Shown here: in pieces, positions 36,741 through 48,473 of the stretch | How positions within the stretch are numbered: position 1 is the first letter of the stretch | How the letters are laid out: each line of letters begins with the position of its first letter | Assembly (NCBI GenBank): GCA_025201375.1 | Contig: JAIWZP010000009.1 | Location: forward strand, 648,290 to 712,289 | Reading direction: 5' to 3' | DNA from: Gongronella butleri | Taxonomy: Eukaryota > Mucoromycota > Mucoromycetes > Mucorales > Cunninghamellaceae | DNA: 64,000 bases | Made by a program: the position numbers and the translations under genes | Notes under the pieces: generated by a model | What the model saw: the letters and a program-made list of their open reading frames with translations, nothing else | Told to the model about the DNA's origin: nothing | The model's database searches: none

Positions 36741-37202
36741 TCAACCATCATATGAAAACGTGGCCTTGAGCCAAAAGTTGGCATCATTGTCCATCTTCTG
36801 CACGAGCATGCGCTGGTAAAAGATCGCTGGCTTGTCCACATCGTCTTTCTCGCTACTCAAGTCGTCCCGCTTGCGTTTGCCCAAGTGTATGTAAGCCATA
36901 GGATTTGGGCAGAGGCTGGACATCAATTGTTCGACCTTGGCCAGTGCCTCGTCTGACTCGTCGAAGCTGGATGATGCCCCAAGCATCCCAAAAAAATGAA
37001 TTCAGTGTCATGAAGTGAGATTTCGGGTGTACTTACGCAAAGGGAATGCGATTGAAGAGCGGGTCGTCCTCGGAGCCATACGCATAGGCCATCAGCTGCT
37101 TCCCCTCCTCGTCCTGAACCACAAAGGTCACACGCTGCACCGGCCGGCCGTCAGCGAGGTTGGAGCCACACGCGTGGCAATAGCGGGCATAGCGACCAGA
37201 GC

Positions 37203-37233
<31 letters not shown>

Positions 37234-39070
37234 CATGGCGCGCGAAAAATGGAATAAAAACGAGATGAGTCGCTTTCCCGGTTGCAACCTGAGTTTACCA
37301 TTCGCCACAGTCGCCGCATTGCACCATCAAGGCGTCAACGAGGTCCAATGGCTTGTAACTGACCACGGTGGCCCTGATCACAGATTCCTGGTCCTAAGAA
37401 AGATGCGGATGATCAGATCGCACGACGGTGTGCTCCTTGCAATGCCCCCTTTTTTTTGGCGTCCTTACTGTGCCAGTCTCGAGGGCGTCGGCAATGGACT
37501 TGTGATCAACACCATTTATACCCTTGCAGACTAAATAAAAAACAGCAAATGTGAGCCGCGTATCTCATTGGCAACAAGCGATCGCGTCCAAACTTACTGA
37601 CAGCGACGGGCGCAAGCTGGATCTCTTCTTGGATGGGAACGTCAACAACCAGTTTGCGTCGTGCCTGCTCCTTTTTGCGCTCAACTTTGTACTTTTCGTA
37701 CGTCCTACAGTAAAAAAAAAAAAAAAAAAAAAACAGTAAAATTCGTCAATTCCTTCCATTTTTTGCCATTGCTGTGCCGCTCATTGTTAACGAGGGGTTG
37801 CGTCTTACTGAATGAGATGCTTTAGCACCGGCATATGGTCGGCGTCGAGCGGATCGAGCCAGTGAACCTTGATGGACCTCTGAATCGTCTCGCCATGAAT
37901 GGCGAGCTCAAGGAACTCGCGGCCGTTGATTTTTTTTTTGGAGCACTGGACGTTGCGGAACTCGGCCACGTCGCCGGCCTTGAAATCAGGGCAGTCTTCC
38001 GCATTCTCGTCAAACAGCGACATGCCAATGGTGATTTCGGGGTCGATGGGGTAGTCGGCGCCCTCGATGGACGTCATTTGTGGCATTGGGTTCTTGGTGA
38101 AATCCGTAAGATACATCATCTTGACCTTGTGCTCCCCGACGTATTGGATCCCAGGGAGAGGATCAGCCGCGATCTTGATTTTTTTTTAAAAAAAAAAAAA
38201 AAAAAAAGGTGAGCGACACGTGCCATTGCTTTTGCTGCTTTGCTTACCATGGCGGTGAAGCTCTTGTAGTAGAATTTGCCACACAACAGGTCTTTGGTGC
38301 AGATCGGGGTCGTGATGTTATATGATTTATGCTCACTCGTGCCCAGGAACATGTTGTCCTTATTGTCGTACATCGAAAGATCCAAGCCGAGGTTCTTGCG
38401 CGGCCTGGATTTGCCGGTATCATCGGTGCCGTCGCCACCACCAAGCGCATGCTTGACCCAGAAGCTCATGAGCTGTGCCACCTGCTTGGCAGAATCGTTC
38501 AACTCGTACTCGACACGCGGAAACCGGATGGGCTCGACGCTGGGGTAGCTGAAGCCGATGTACCTGGTGCCCCATGCTCCCGTGAATCCTCGGTCTTTCT
38601 AGTAAAAGGGAAAAAAATTAGTATCATCCTTGCCGATTTCGCCACTTTTTGTCATTTTTGCCGGTTTTTTACCTTGAAGTTTTTCACCAGTATAATATCA
38701 TTGAGCTTCATTGTGACCGGACTCGGTAGCGATTCCTTGTCTCGGGCAAAGAGGCGGATCTTGATGCTGAAATTTTCAGCCAGCGAGGGCGATGCGAGAC
38801 GAATGCCAGTGATGTTATATGATTGTCCGTTCCTGGCCGTCCTCGGCTCTTCTAGCGACTCGATAGCGCCAACGACAAGGTCGACGTTCCCATTCAACTC
38901 ATCAAGCGCTTCCTTGGGACACACGTTGTGAGCCTAGAAAAAATATACAGAAAACAAAGCTGTCAAAAGGCAAAAAGTCCCTCTTTGGCGGCAAAATGCT
39001 TGTCGTTCGCGATCCCTACCATGATTTTTTCGTAAATGTCTTCGACACTGAGCTTGTCAAACTGGGTCAT
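36741..39070 (-). CDS. POT1: Protection of telomeres protein (POT1-like)
   Basis: Nine exons (39020-39070, 38673-38933, 38248-38598, 37809-38173, 37598-37704, 37469-37530, 37299-37393, 37037-37201, 36741-36966) encode about 560 residues. The first OB fold reads VDLVVGAIESLEEPRTARNG, QSYNITGIRLASP, IKIRLFARDKESLPSPVTMK and LNDIILVKNFK, close to the Pot1 telomere-binding domain. The C-terminal part contains VCKGINGVDHKSIADALETG and a Cys cluster (VQCGDCGECSGRYARYCHAC). These match the Pot1 C-terminal region, where Cys residues hold zinc and the fold binds Tpz1/TPP1. The protein would cap the single-stranded telomeric overhang. The last acceptor (36966/36967) was chosen by phase; other sites are possible there. 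Confidence 0.8.
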
Positions 39071-39505
39071 GGCGGCAAGGGGCTGAAATGGAGAAGAAAG
39101 GGGAAGCAAAAACAAGAAAAAAAAAACACTCAAGCGACGCCTTTTTTTAATCATTTCATACTCCGCATCGCGTCGTTTCTCAGCTGGCCACTTGATCTCG
39201 CGATCATTGATTACTTTCAAATGAGAAAGCACGTTGTTGTACGTCCAAAATACAGCATCGGGACACTAAAAAGAATGATTTTTTTTTCCTTTTTTTTTTT
39301 CTTTTTCTAGGGTTAGCCTGATTCCACGCGCCATTTTGACGCGTCCGAGGTGTGCATTGACTTGATCAAGGGCTATTGTTGGGCACAATTGCGCAGCAAA
39401 TGCGCTCTTCGCTGCTCATATGGCTAACAGACAGCTAATAAACCGTATTTTTATTCTTGCAGGTTGTCAAAACACAAAAAACGGGCTCAAAAATATGAAA
39501 GGATA

Positions 39506-41471
39506 TCAAATTGGGATATTCTATAAAGAAAAAAGAAAAAAAAAATTCCCTTGTGAGTGCGATGCCCATTTTTCAATGTAGTTGTCACTCACGTTGGTCT
39601 CGCAATGGTGTTTGATGTTTTCAAACACCTTTAACATTTTCCGACGCGCTCCCAGGGCGGATACGCCCTTGTCTTCCAGCTGCTGCTCGTCCAATTTCAC
39701 GATGTCTTGCCATCGCATCGTCTCAAAGTTGGGCGTGTACTTGTGCAAGCGCAGACTACGCAGCCAAGCGGGGATGTCTGTGATGTTTTTACAAAAAGAT
39801 GAGATTTTGTGCTCGACTTCCGTTGATCGAGAGGTTTACCTGTCAGGATGTCCATGTTGACGACATTGTCATTGTTCTTTTTTGTGTCCTTTTTGTTGTG
39901 ATGCTTGTTGCCATGGTACTTTGTGTACTTTTTGCGGCTCGAGTGGCTCTTGTAGGAAGAAGCTTCGCTATGATCGCTCATTGCGTCGTCTCCAAAGGCG
40001 TCGTGTGGAGCGAGGTACGTGCCGTATTGCTGAGTGTGCGTGTGGTGGAGCTTGTTGCTGTTGTTTTGCTTTGTGCGGGATGTTTGGCCATAGCTGGCGG
40101 GGGTGGACAGCGACGGGACCGGGGATGTGTTTTGTGCCGAGTAGTACTGGGCAAAAGCGGCTGCGGGTGACAATTGAGCCGAGTTTTGCGGTGGGCGTTG
40201 CGCGGGGACGTATTGCGGAGCGCGATAAGCGTAAAATTCGTCGTCGTCCTCTTCTTCTTTTTCGGCGAGAGTGGCAATGCGTGGCAATGGCTTGTCCGAG
40301 TAAGGGGCAAGGTCGCCTGCTGCCGATGGGGTGGTCCAGGGCTGGAAATGGTGATGGCTAGCAAGGGATGTGGTGGAGCTGTTGCGATCGCCAAAGAGAT
40401 CGGCGGATTTGGGCCGTTCAATGACGCTGCTCGCGCGGTCACCGATGCTGCCGACCATGGCACTATTATTGTTGTTGTGATTGGCATTGGGCGAGGGTCG
40501 CTGCTGCTGCGATGAGCGCCATGCCGAGAAGAAATCAGGCGAATCCATATCGACGCCCGATGACGGCCGCGAATGCGTCGACCGCGGGAATGTCGCAGTG
40601 CGTGGCGATGTGAGCGACGTCGAGTGCGTTCCAGAAGGCCGCGGCACGCTCAATTGGCTGCCGCTGCCGGCAAATTGGTGGCTGTACAGATTTGCCCCGC
40701 CCAAACCAACGGGATCGTCCATGTCCCCCAGCGCAACAGAGTGTCGGTCAAACGCAGGTGTCGACCGGCTTGCAGGATGGCTCGAAGCAAGCTTGTTGCC
40801 GCTGCCGCTCGTGCTCGTTGGAGCCTGACCCGTCTTGTAAGGGAGCACATTCATTAGCCACTGACTCGCTTCCTTTTCGGCTTGCTGGAACGGCGTCGGA
40901 TCTGCATTCAAAATTAAAAAAAAAAAAAAAAAAAAGAGATCAGTGACCGCCCCGCTTTCCTTTTTTTTTCATTTCTGTTTTTCGCACTTTATCGCGTTTT
41001 CGAGCCAATTTTCGAGCCAATTTTTTCTTTTTTTACCTGGATCGGAGAGCGTCATGACCGAGTCGCGTTTCTTTTGCTGTTGCAAAAGATTCATGAAGAA
41101 GCGTGTCTGCACAGGGGTCGAGTGTTGCAGCAAGGTATAAATGGTGGCGGTGCGTTCGGCATCAGACAGATAACAAAACCATTGATTCACGTGCTGAAGC
41201 TCCTCTTTGAAGCTCTGGTCCAATGTCACGGCCGCCATGTCCTCCAGGCACCGCTCGTACCGCTGCAGGTCCTCGTACGCCGCTAAAAAAAATTAAAAAA
41301 AAAAAGTGGAGAAAGATGAGAAACACTGTACCTGAAGTTTCAAAATTGACAAACAGCTTTGCCCGCTTCTTTCTTCTTACAATGCTCAGACAGCTGGCTT
41401 TGTCTTGCTCGCAACACCTCGGACGCAGGGCGCATGGTGGAAGGATACGTGCGATATTCGGCAGCCTTCAT
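39506..41471 (-). CDS. VTS1: Vts1/Smaug-type RNA-binding protein (SAM domain)
   Basis: Five exons (41381-41471, 41037-41282, 39840-40901, 39593-39777, 39506-39520) give about 532 residues. The N-terminal conserved block reads [15 protein letters not shown], then [20 protein letters not shown] and [20 protein letters not shown], as in fungal Vts1. A Ser/Gln/Asn-rich middle region of about 330 residues follows. The SAM domain ([20 protein letters not shown], then [20 protein letters not shown] and [15 protein letters not shown]) is nearly identical in pattern to yeast Vts1. It includes the Ala-Leu-Gly-Ala-Arg-Arg-Lys segment that grips the CNGG loop of target hairpins. Vts1 recruits Ccr4-Not to degrade mRNAs. 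The end is ambiguous. A strong GTGAGT donor and T-rich acceptor give a 15-nt last exon ending Asn-Ile-Pro-Ile; without splicing the frame stops near 39521. Confidence 0.88.
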
Positions 41472-42439
41472 AACGAGCAAATAAAAAAAAAACCAAAAAA
41501 AAAAAAAACAGATAAAAGGGGAGGGAAAGAAGAAAAGAGGAAAAATGTGCGCACGAGGGGTAGAGCGTGTTCCCCTCTCTCTTTTTTGTGTCTGAGCTTC
41601 GGCGTTTGAAATGGTTTGCCTGAGCGCTCTCGATGCGATGCAGGTGTTACGAACTTTTTGTGTTTGAAAAATCTAGATTGTGGGCAAATTACCTGTTGCC
41701 AGCTCCTTCAATGAGAGCCAGAGCCCTTGTTGCACAAAGAAAATAAAAACAAGGAGACCCGCCAATTGCTCTGTGGGCGGCGGCGTCAAGCAAAACACAG
41801 GCTGCAAAAAATCAACACGTTGCCAATGGCATCCAATTGCCCTCCCCGCCTCCCTGGACCATGCCTATTTTTTTTTAGAAGCGTGTCGTTGATCGGATGA
41901 TCGGCATGGAACGTGAACGGCAAACTGCAACACCCATGGTTCTCGCAAAACAACGCGATTTGCTTGCTGACAACCAAGAAAAACAAGGCGCATGCATCAG
42001 AACGCGCGCCACTCACGCGTCAATCGCGCTCCTTTTGTTCTCATCATTGAAAAAGAACCCCATTGATCCATGACGGCCCTCGGGGGGAAATGCAAAAAAG
42101 TTTAACGCATGAAAATTAAAGGAGAAAATGAGTGTGCATGCGGCCTCACCTAGACGATTACCATATTTGGCCACGAGCCATGCTGCGCCAGATGCCAATG
42201 TGGCCCAGACCCATCTTTTTAGATCGAAGAAAGGAGCAAAAGAGATTGCCCTGGACATAAAATGGGCTATTTTTACAAAAAAAATGTCTATTTTTTTATT
42301 GTGAGGGCTATGCATCAGATGTCAATAATGTACAGAGATGGGGTGGTGCAAAGAAGAAAAAAAAGGGGTTGGGGGATCGGGGGAAAAAAAAGAATTGGAC
42401 GCGTCGCGACGTCTTTTTTTTTTTTTGTCAATTTCGGCC
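41472..42439. other. Region with possible small spliced gene, strand unclear
   Basis: Two incompatible readings exist. On the minus strand, MSRAISFAPFFDLKRWVWAT and LASGAAWLVAKYGNRL (about 42150-42258) look like the start of a small membrane protein, and LLVFIFFVQQGLWLSLKELA (about 41693-41770) follows a TTTTTTGCAG acceptor. On the plus strand, a TTTTTTTTAG acceptor at 41878 opens KRVVDRMIGMERERQTATP followed by LAKQRDLLADNQ, ending at 42073. Neither could be joined into a full model by phase. I recognise no family. At least one small gene is plausible. Confidence 0.3.
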
Positions 42440-44331
42440 TTAGTTGTGGAAGCCGGGGACATGGACGACAAAGTTTTCGACATTGACCTCATTGCAGTCA
42501 TCGTCGGGGATGCCAGATTCGTGGACGTAGACAGCAAAGTCGGTGGTGTCGTCGAGGGCGACCATGGGGTGATGCCAGATACCTTCGCGATAGTTGACGC
42601 CCTGGGTGGAGGAGGCGACAAAGGCCTTGAGGGTGGACATGTCGGGCTTGTCGTCGGCGCCATTTTGGGCAACGGCAACGAGGTAGCCGCGGGTTTGGCC
42701 GTGGGTCATGGGGATGAAGAATTGGGACGAGTACGGGTGGCGCTCGAGCAACTTGATGGTGAATGGCAGGCTGTTGGTGGGTGCGCAGCGGAAAATGCAC
42801 ATGTTGACCTTGCCGCCATTGTTGGGGTGGTTGTTGACAATGTTGGCGACGTGGTGGTACTTGAAGGCCGTGCCCTGGTTGGCGCCCGTCACCTTGTAGT
42901 TCTTGGCATCCTTGGTGTCCACATCAATGACATCGCCAAAGGGAGCAAAGGCATCGGTCGTCAAGGGTTGCGCAATCATCACGTTCTTGGGGCTAGGAAG
43001 CACAAGCGGAAGCGACGGCAAAGTCGCGCCCTCGCGCACACCATAGAGACGCACGCGCTTCAGAGCACCATCAGGAATGATGCTGACCTTGACGTGCGAA
43101 AACACCTTGTCCGTGTGCAGCGTGTCGAATTGGAACAAGCCGTGCGCACCAACCTTGGATTTGCCAACAATCGTCGTCCACGTCGCATTCTTGGGCAATT
43201 CATCGTTGGACAACGTCGCCTCCAAAAGAATCGCGTTGGGGAAATTGCCATGGAAATCAGACCTTTGGAAAAAAAAAAAAAAAAGGTTAGCTCTCTTTTT
43301 TTCAATTTTTAACATTATTCCCCTTTCCAGTTTTTTCTTCTTTTCTCTTTTTCTTCCTTTTCGCTTCTTTTCTTTTTCCCCCCATCTTACGTGTCCAATT
43401 CCGCCTTGAGAACATGACCCTTGGCACCCAGCTTGATGATTGCGTGATCGGCGTGGTTCTCCTCGCGCGAGCGCTTGCTCTGCCAGCCATCATCGGCGGT
43501 CTTGCCACGACCAGGCAACAACAGGTTGCTGCCAGGGCCATAGTGCTCCTCGGTGACCTCAACGACGCGACCACCGTGGCCGCTGTAAGCCAGATCGAGG
43601 ACCTCATTCACATCCTTGGGAAGCACGGGCTCGACGGTGCCATACACGCGGAAACGCGCAATGCCGCCATCAGGGTGGTTGTTCAAGCGGACGTGCGTGA
43701 ACACGGCCGACGCCGAGTCCAACACGCACACATTGTGGCACGAGGGAGGCAGATCCACCTTGGGCAAAACCTCGACCCACTGCACCGCATCCGAAAGCGC
43801 ATCTTGGCCCTCGGCAACAAACGCAGCCTCCACAGACGCAGCAGGCGCTTGGTTGCCAGTGAAATAGTGCGTGTCAATATCAAAACCGCGGATCGTGCCA
43901 GGGAAACCAAGCTTCACAATCGCCCAGTCGTGGCTCGCATTGTGACGCTTCGACTCCCAGCCGTCCATCCACGCGCCAGTCGCTTAAAAAAAAAAGGAAT
44001 AGATGGCATGAGTCGCGGCCGGATCAAGCAATGGATCCATTCAAAAAAAAAAAAAAAAAAGGTACCCGATCTAACTTACCAACAAAGCGACCAGGGCATG
44101 AGATGGGCGCAGCAGGGTTAATCATGTTCGTGGCAGGAGCAAAGAATTCGTCCGTCACCTTGACAATTGAGCCGCCAATAGCCGAGTTGGCGAGATCTGC
44201 GTGTATAAAAAGAAAAAAAAAAGCGATCAACAAAACGTCTTTTTTACTTTTTTGTCTTTTTTTTTACCAATGCACTGAGCCAAAGGGGACGTGGAAAGTT
44301 GCTCGTAGGGGATACGTTGGAAGGACACCAT
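42440..44331 (-). CDS. Allantoicase-ureidoglycolate lyase fusion
   Basis: Four exons (44268-44331, 44080-44196, 43391-43982, 42440-43262), phases agreeing throughout, encode about 531 residues. Residues 1 to about 340 are allantoicase, with its two tandem jelly-roll repeats: DLANSAIGGSIVKVTDEFFA, GAWMDGWESKRHNASHDW, then a second DLAYSGHGGRVVEVTEEHYG and DDGWQSKRSREENHADHAII. Residues from about 350 are ureidoglycolate lyase: MIAQPLTTDAFAPFGDVIDV, LLERHPYSSQFFIPMTHG, GVNYREGIWHHPMVALDD and DDDCNEV. Allantoicase splits allantoate to ureidoglycolate and urea, and the lyase releases glyoxylate and a second urea. In budding yeast these are separate genes (DAL2, DAL3). No frameshift or stop separates the halves; the join lies inside one exon. 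It is transcribed divergently from the neighbouring Fanzor gene, and uricase is 7 kb away. Confidence 0.9.
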
Positions 44332-44737
44332 ACTTGTTAAAAGGGGATATACAAAAAGAGGAGGGGGGAAAAGGTGTTGTAAAAAAAAAAAAAAAAAAGA
44401 GGGGAAAAAAAGACAAAAGGGCAAAAATGAGGGGCAAAGCGGGCCCCTCTTTATAATTGTAAACGCACGATAGACAATGGCCAATCACAGCACGTTTATA
44501 CCCAAATCGCTTCAAACCCCGCGCAATAGTGTCTAAAATTTTCCTTATGGAATACCAGCAAGCTGATTGGCTGAGATTCCTTGAAGTGCTATTGTCACCG
44601 ATTTTTTTTTTTTTTTTTTGTGGAAACACCGATTCTAATCCGCAAGGATTGACTTTTTTCAAAACGCGTCGGAGATACAAAAAGAGGGGCGTGCCCAAGA
44701 TTGTTTATTTTTGCTTTTCTTTCCCACTTGCTCCTCT

Positions 44738-47045
44738 ATGGCAAACTTTTCATCATATATCAAGCGAAAACAACGACAGCGAGCTGAAATTGTGCGTCAG
44801 CAAGCGGAGCGGCAGGCAGCAGCGGCAGCAGCGGCAGCGGCAGCGGCGCAAGCGGAGCATGCGGCGCAAGCTGCACTGCAGGCGACAGAACAGCCTGAAT
44901 CGTCTCGCATGGCCCAGGCTCGCGCACAGCAAGGTGATGCCACTGAAGCAGGCACGATCCAACGTCAAGAAAGCGAACCAGCGCCAGGTAAGTGTGTGTG
45001 TGTGTGTGTGTTTGTGAACTGGGCTGACCCACCCTTTTTCTTTTTTTTTTAGCCAAGCGCCAGCGCACTGGCAAGGCACGGTCCACGGCCAAGCGGCGAC
45101 AGAATGCCGACGAGAAGGAGGGGAAAATCCAAGCCAAAGATGCACACGCGGAATCGATCAAGGAGATGACGACGGTGGTGCCGAATCCTTGCGCCCAATG
45201 CACGCACGATAGCAAGGAGGCCGACGCGCAGGCCGACGCCATCCTTTGCGCCCAGCCCGATCACGCCGATCAGCCTGCAGCCGCTCATGCACGCCTGATG
45301 GCGAGCCACGAGGAATATAGTCGGCTTCGTGCCCTTGCTTTGTTGCGACTCGACCAAGCTCGCACGCACGAACGCACAACAAATAAGCTTTGTCCAAGCT
45401 ACAAGCCTCGGCAGAAGGTCCTTACGCAACAGCGGATGGGCGAGGGTGTGAAGCTGCGGTTGATGACGGTGAAGCACGGCCTGCAGACGCTGCTGCGCAC
45501 GGACATACCAGAAAACGATCAGGCGGCCATCCTCCATGCCATCGGGCATGTCGTCCATTACAATCGATGCCTCGTGATCCACGCCATGGCCTTTGTCCGC
45601 TTTTACCTCACCGCCATCTTGGAATCCGGTGTACATGTGCCACGCGCCCTTTTCTCGCCCGCATTCTTCATTGGTGTCTTTCAACTCTTGGCAGGCGACG
45701 AATGGACCAACACAAAGATCTTTGAGGGCGCCCAACGGGACACCTTGTTCTACATCTTTGCTCAATTCCGCCAGAGCTTCCCGCACATCATCATGGGCAA
45801 GATCCCCTCATCCAGCGGCCGTCCCGCGTCTCGCTTTTCAAACATCACCGACTACACCGCCATCGAGCTCGCCGCATCCATCAAGAATCACGTTGTCGAA
45901 GACTTTGCAGGCTTCTATATCAGCTATCTACAGGGCGAAATGATGCGGCAACACGAGGTAAAAAGAAAAAAAAGAAAAGAAAGAAAAAAAAAGCTGAACC
46001 CTTTTTTTTTTTTTTTAGGAGCTAAAGCCCGGTCATGCGCGGGCTTACGCGATTTACGCGTATGACCGAGCGGCGAACGACGAGAAATTTGATGCGGAAT
46101 TGCCGACCCCTAGGCTTCCACAGGAGCGCAAGGAAGCGTTGCAGGCGACGGCTGAGTCTTTGGCGACGGCAAGCGAGGCAAGATGGCGCCAGGTGCATGC
46201 CAATATCATGGAAGAGAAGCGGCGCATTGCAGCCGCGACGCGTATTCGACAAGCGCAAGCGCAGGAGATGCAGCGAGCCACCTTGGCCGAGCGAGAGCGG
46301 CGCATTCGAGCGACAACAGGGCAGGCGGAGGGTCCACCGGTGGACGAGGCCATACTGGACCAAAGCGACACGGGCACCATGCCTGGGGACGTGGATGCAA
46401 GCAGCGAGCCAGCCTCGGATGTGGCTGACACGGCCAGCGTGCCTGGGGACATGGATGCCACGACGACATCTCGCGTGTCTGTCACGACGGCCAGCCTCAC
46501 GCGGCACCCGCACCATTTCCTCAAGGTAATGTATGAGATCCTGCAGACCATGGAGTCCTGGGGAGACGCCGATGAAATCCAGCCCGCCGAGCCACAGGAA
46601 AGCGTGACCTTTCCTTGGGTCTTCCGCCAATTGGCCGACAATGTCACGGAATGGACACGTCTCAATCGACGCAAGCGGACACGATTGACGCACCTCGTCT
46701 CCGACCTCATCAACAAGGGCGATGCCATCGACCCACAGCGCCTGCCTTACAATCTGTCGGTTGCCTCGCGATTCGCCATCCATCATCTTGGCCAGGACAC
46801 CATCGACCGCATCCACCAGGGCCAATTCACCCCCGACACCATCATCGCACGCTCGCGAGTGCGCCTGTTCACCATCGCCCCCGTTCCAGCATTACGATTC
46901 AAATTTATACACATCAGTCACAACGCCCTTATACAAATTTTACGACATTTCAATCTGGCAACGTATGCCATTGGCCCAGAGGCGGCGCCCCCTGATGGCG
47001 AAATGCATCCCGTGCTGGAGATTTTCAACTGGAAAAAGCTACGAC

Positions 47046-47086
<41 letters not shown>

Positions 47087-48473
47087 TCTGACGCGCTTTT
47101 TTTTCTTTCATTTTTTTTTGAACTTAGACCCGCCGGCTCGGCTTTCGAGAATGCATTTGTCACGGACGCCTACTCCGTGGGCATGCTGTTCAAGAAGGCT
47201 GTGCCAGCGGACCGCCCGCCAAAGCTGACGCTGGAGGACTTTGACGCGACCGACCTTGACACGTGTCGTTTTTGGGGCATTGACCCCGGTGTGACGGAGG
47301 TATACGTAGCGGTGGATGGCTCGTCGGAAAGCCATGGCATTTACAACACGCTGCCGCCTGCCATGCCATGTCAATTAGCACACATCCGCCCTGTTCCTGG
47401 CACCGAGGCATGGCGTCCATTTGACTACTATGCAGCGCCGATCAGCTCATGCTCCGTGCGGTGCGCCGAGGATCCCGTGCGCCTGCCTGTCCGTACCCCT
47501 GCGCGTCCACGATCATTGTCCGCTCCCCCACGCAAGTCGCATCCAATGGCCCTCCGCCTACACAACCGCCATGAGATCCGCCGCGTCTCGTCGGCTGAAT
47601 TTGACCGAATGACGGGCCGCCACATCACCAACAGACGTATAAACGCCATGAAACAGACGCCCATCGGCGACCAGACCGTCACCAATATCGAGTCGACCAT
47701 CTCCACCGCCAAGACCGCGCGAATTGACCGCATGACACGCCATGTCCGCGAGCTTTTGGCCGCTTTGCCACGTCTGCTGCCTTTTTACGGTCCTCATCAT
47801 CAGGCGCTCCGCTTTTTAAACTACCAAGGCAAGCAAAAAGCGACGGCCAACATGGTCAACGTGCTAATCAATGGAGGCAACAAGTACCCGCGCCGTGACG
47901 ACGACACGATCTCCATGAGACGATCCACGGACAAGCCCATGAGGTAAGGCAAGCGCGTCCAAAGCGCCATTTGTCGCGAGACTGACCTCCTTTTTTCATT
48001 TGGCACACAGATGGCGCCCCGCCCCATTCGATGCGAACCCCCAAAAATGCCCGGTGGTGTGTCTTGGCAATGGCCGGTTCGATCGCGTCCGCTTTCGCGG
48101 CAAGTCCCATGGGCATGCAAAGCTCCTAAGACGCGCACTGCTACAAGCTCAACAACAGCATCAGCTGATTGTCGTCGACGTCGACGAGGCATACACGTCG
48201 AAAACGTGCTCAACCTGCGGCCAGCGAGCATTGAAGAATCTGAAGATTTGGCCGCGCGACTTTACGTCCGCGTACTCGTTGCATGGCGTGCAAATTTGCA
48301 ACAATTGTGCACGTCCATGGCAGCGTGACGTGAACGCTGCGCGGAACATCCGATCCCTGGCCATCCTCTCCATCCTCTCCCGCACTGTCCTCCCTCAGCA
48401 CCCGCGAATGCCATCCTCAAGACCCGTCGTGTTTACCAAGGCCTATGATCCCAAAGCACAATATTTCCACTAG
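44738..48473 (+). CDS. Fanzor: eukaryotic TnpB-like RNA-guided nuclease
   Basis: Five exons (44738-44987, 45053-45957, 46019-47046, 47128-47943, 48011-48473), all in phase, encode about 1153 residues. The C-terminal third is a TnpB-type RuvC nuclease. RuvC-I is FWGIDPGVTEVYVAVDG (D780). A displaced glutamate, VDVDEAYTSKTCSTCG (E1059), directly precedes a zinc ribbon with C1066/C1069 and C1096/C1099 (QICNNCARPW). RuvC-III is QRDVNAARNI (D1106). The usual RuvC-II position, near CPVVCLGNGRF (about 1013-1023), lacks an acidic residue at the expected place. This matches the rearranged site reported for Fanzors. The first 720 residues include an Ala-rich helical N-terminus, CAQC and charged coiled-coil segments. 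Fanzors are transposon-borne and cut DNA under guidance of an RNA made next to the gene. Here the triad is intact and the introns are host-like. Confidence 0.88.

Noticed and set aside
42338..43312. 324-codon plus-strand frame opposite the allantoicase-lyase
   Set aside because: Shadow of the real gene; low-complexity Val/Gly/Asp composition.
44984..45014. GT repeat in Fanzor intron 1 as a regulatory element
   Set aside because: A short microsatellite next to a normal donor; no evidence of function.
45049..46825. Minus-strand frames opposite the Fanzor exons
   Set aside because: The plus strand carries clear nuclease motifs with matching splice phases; the antisense frames show none.
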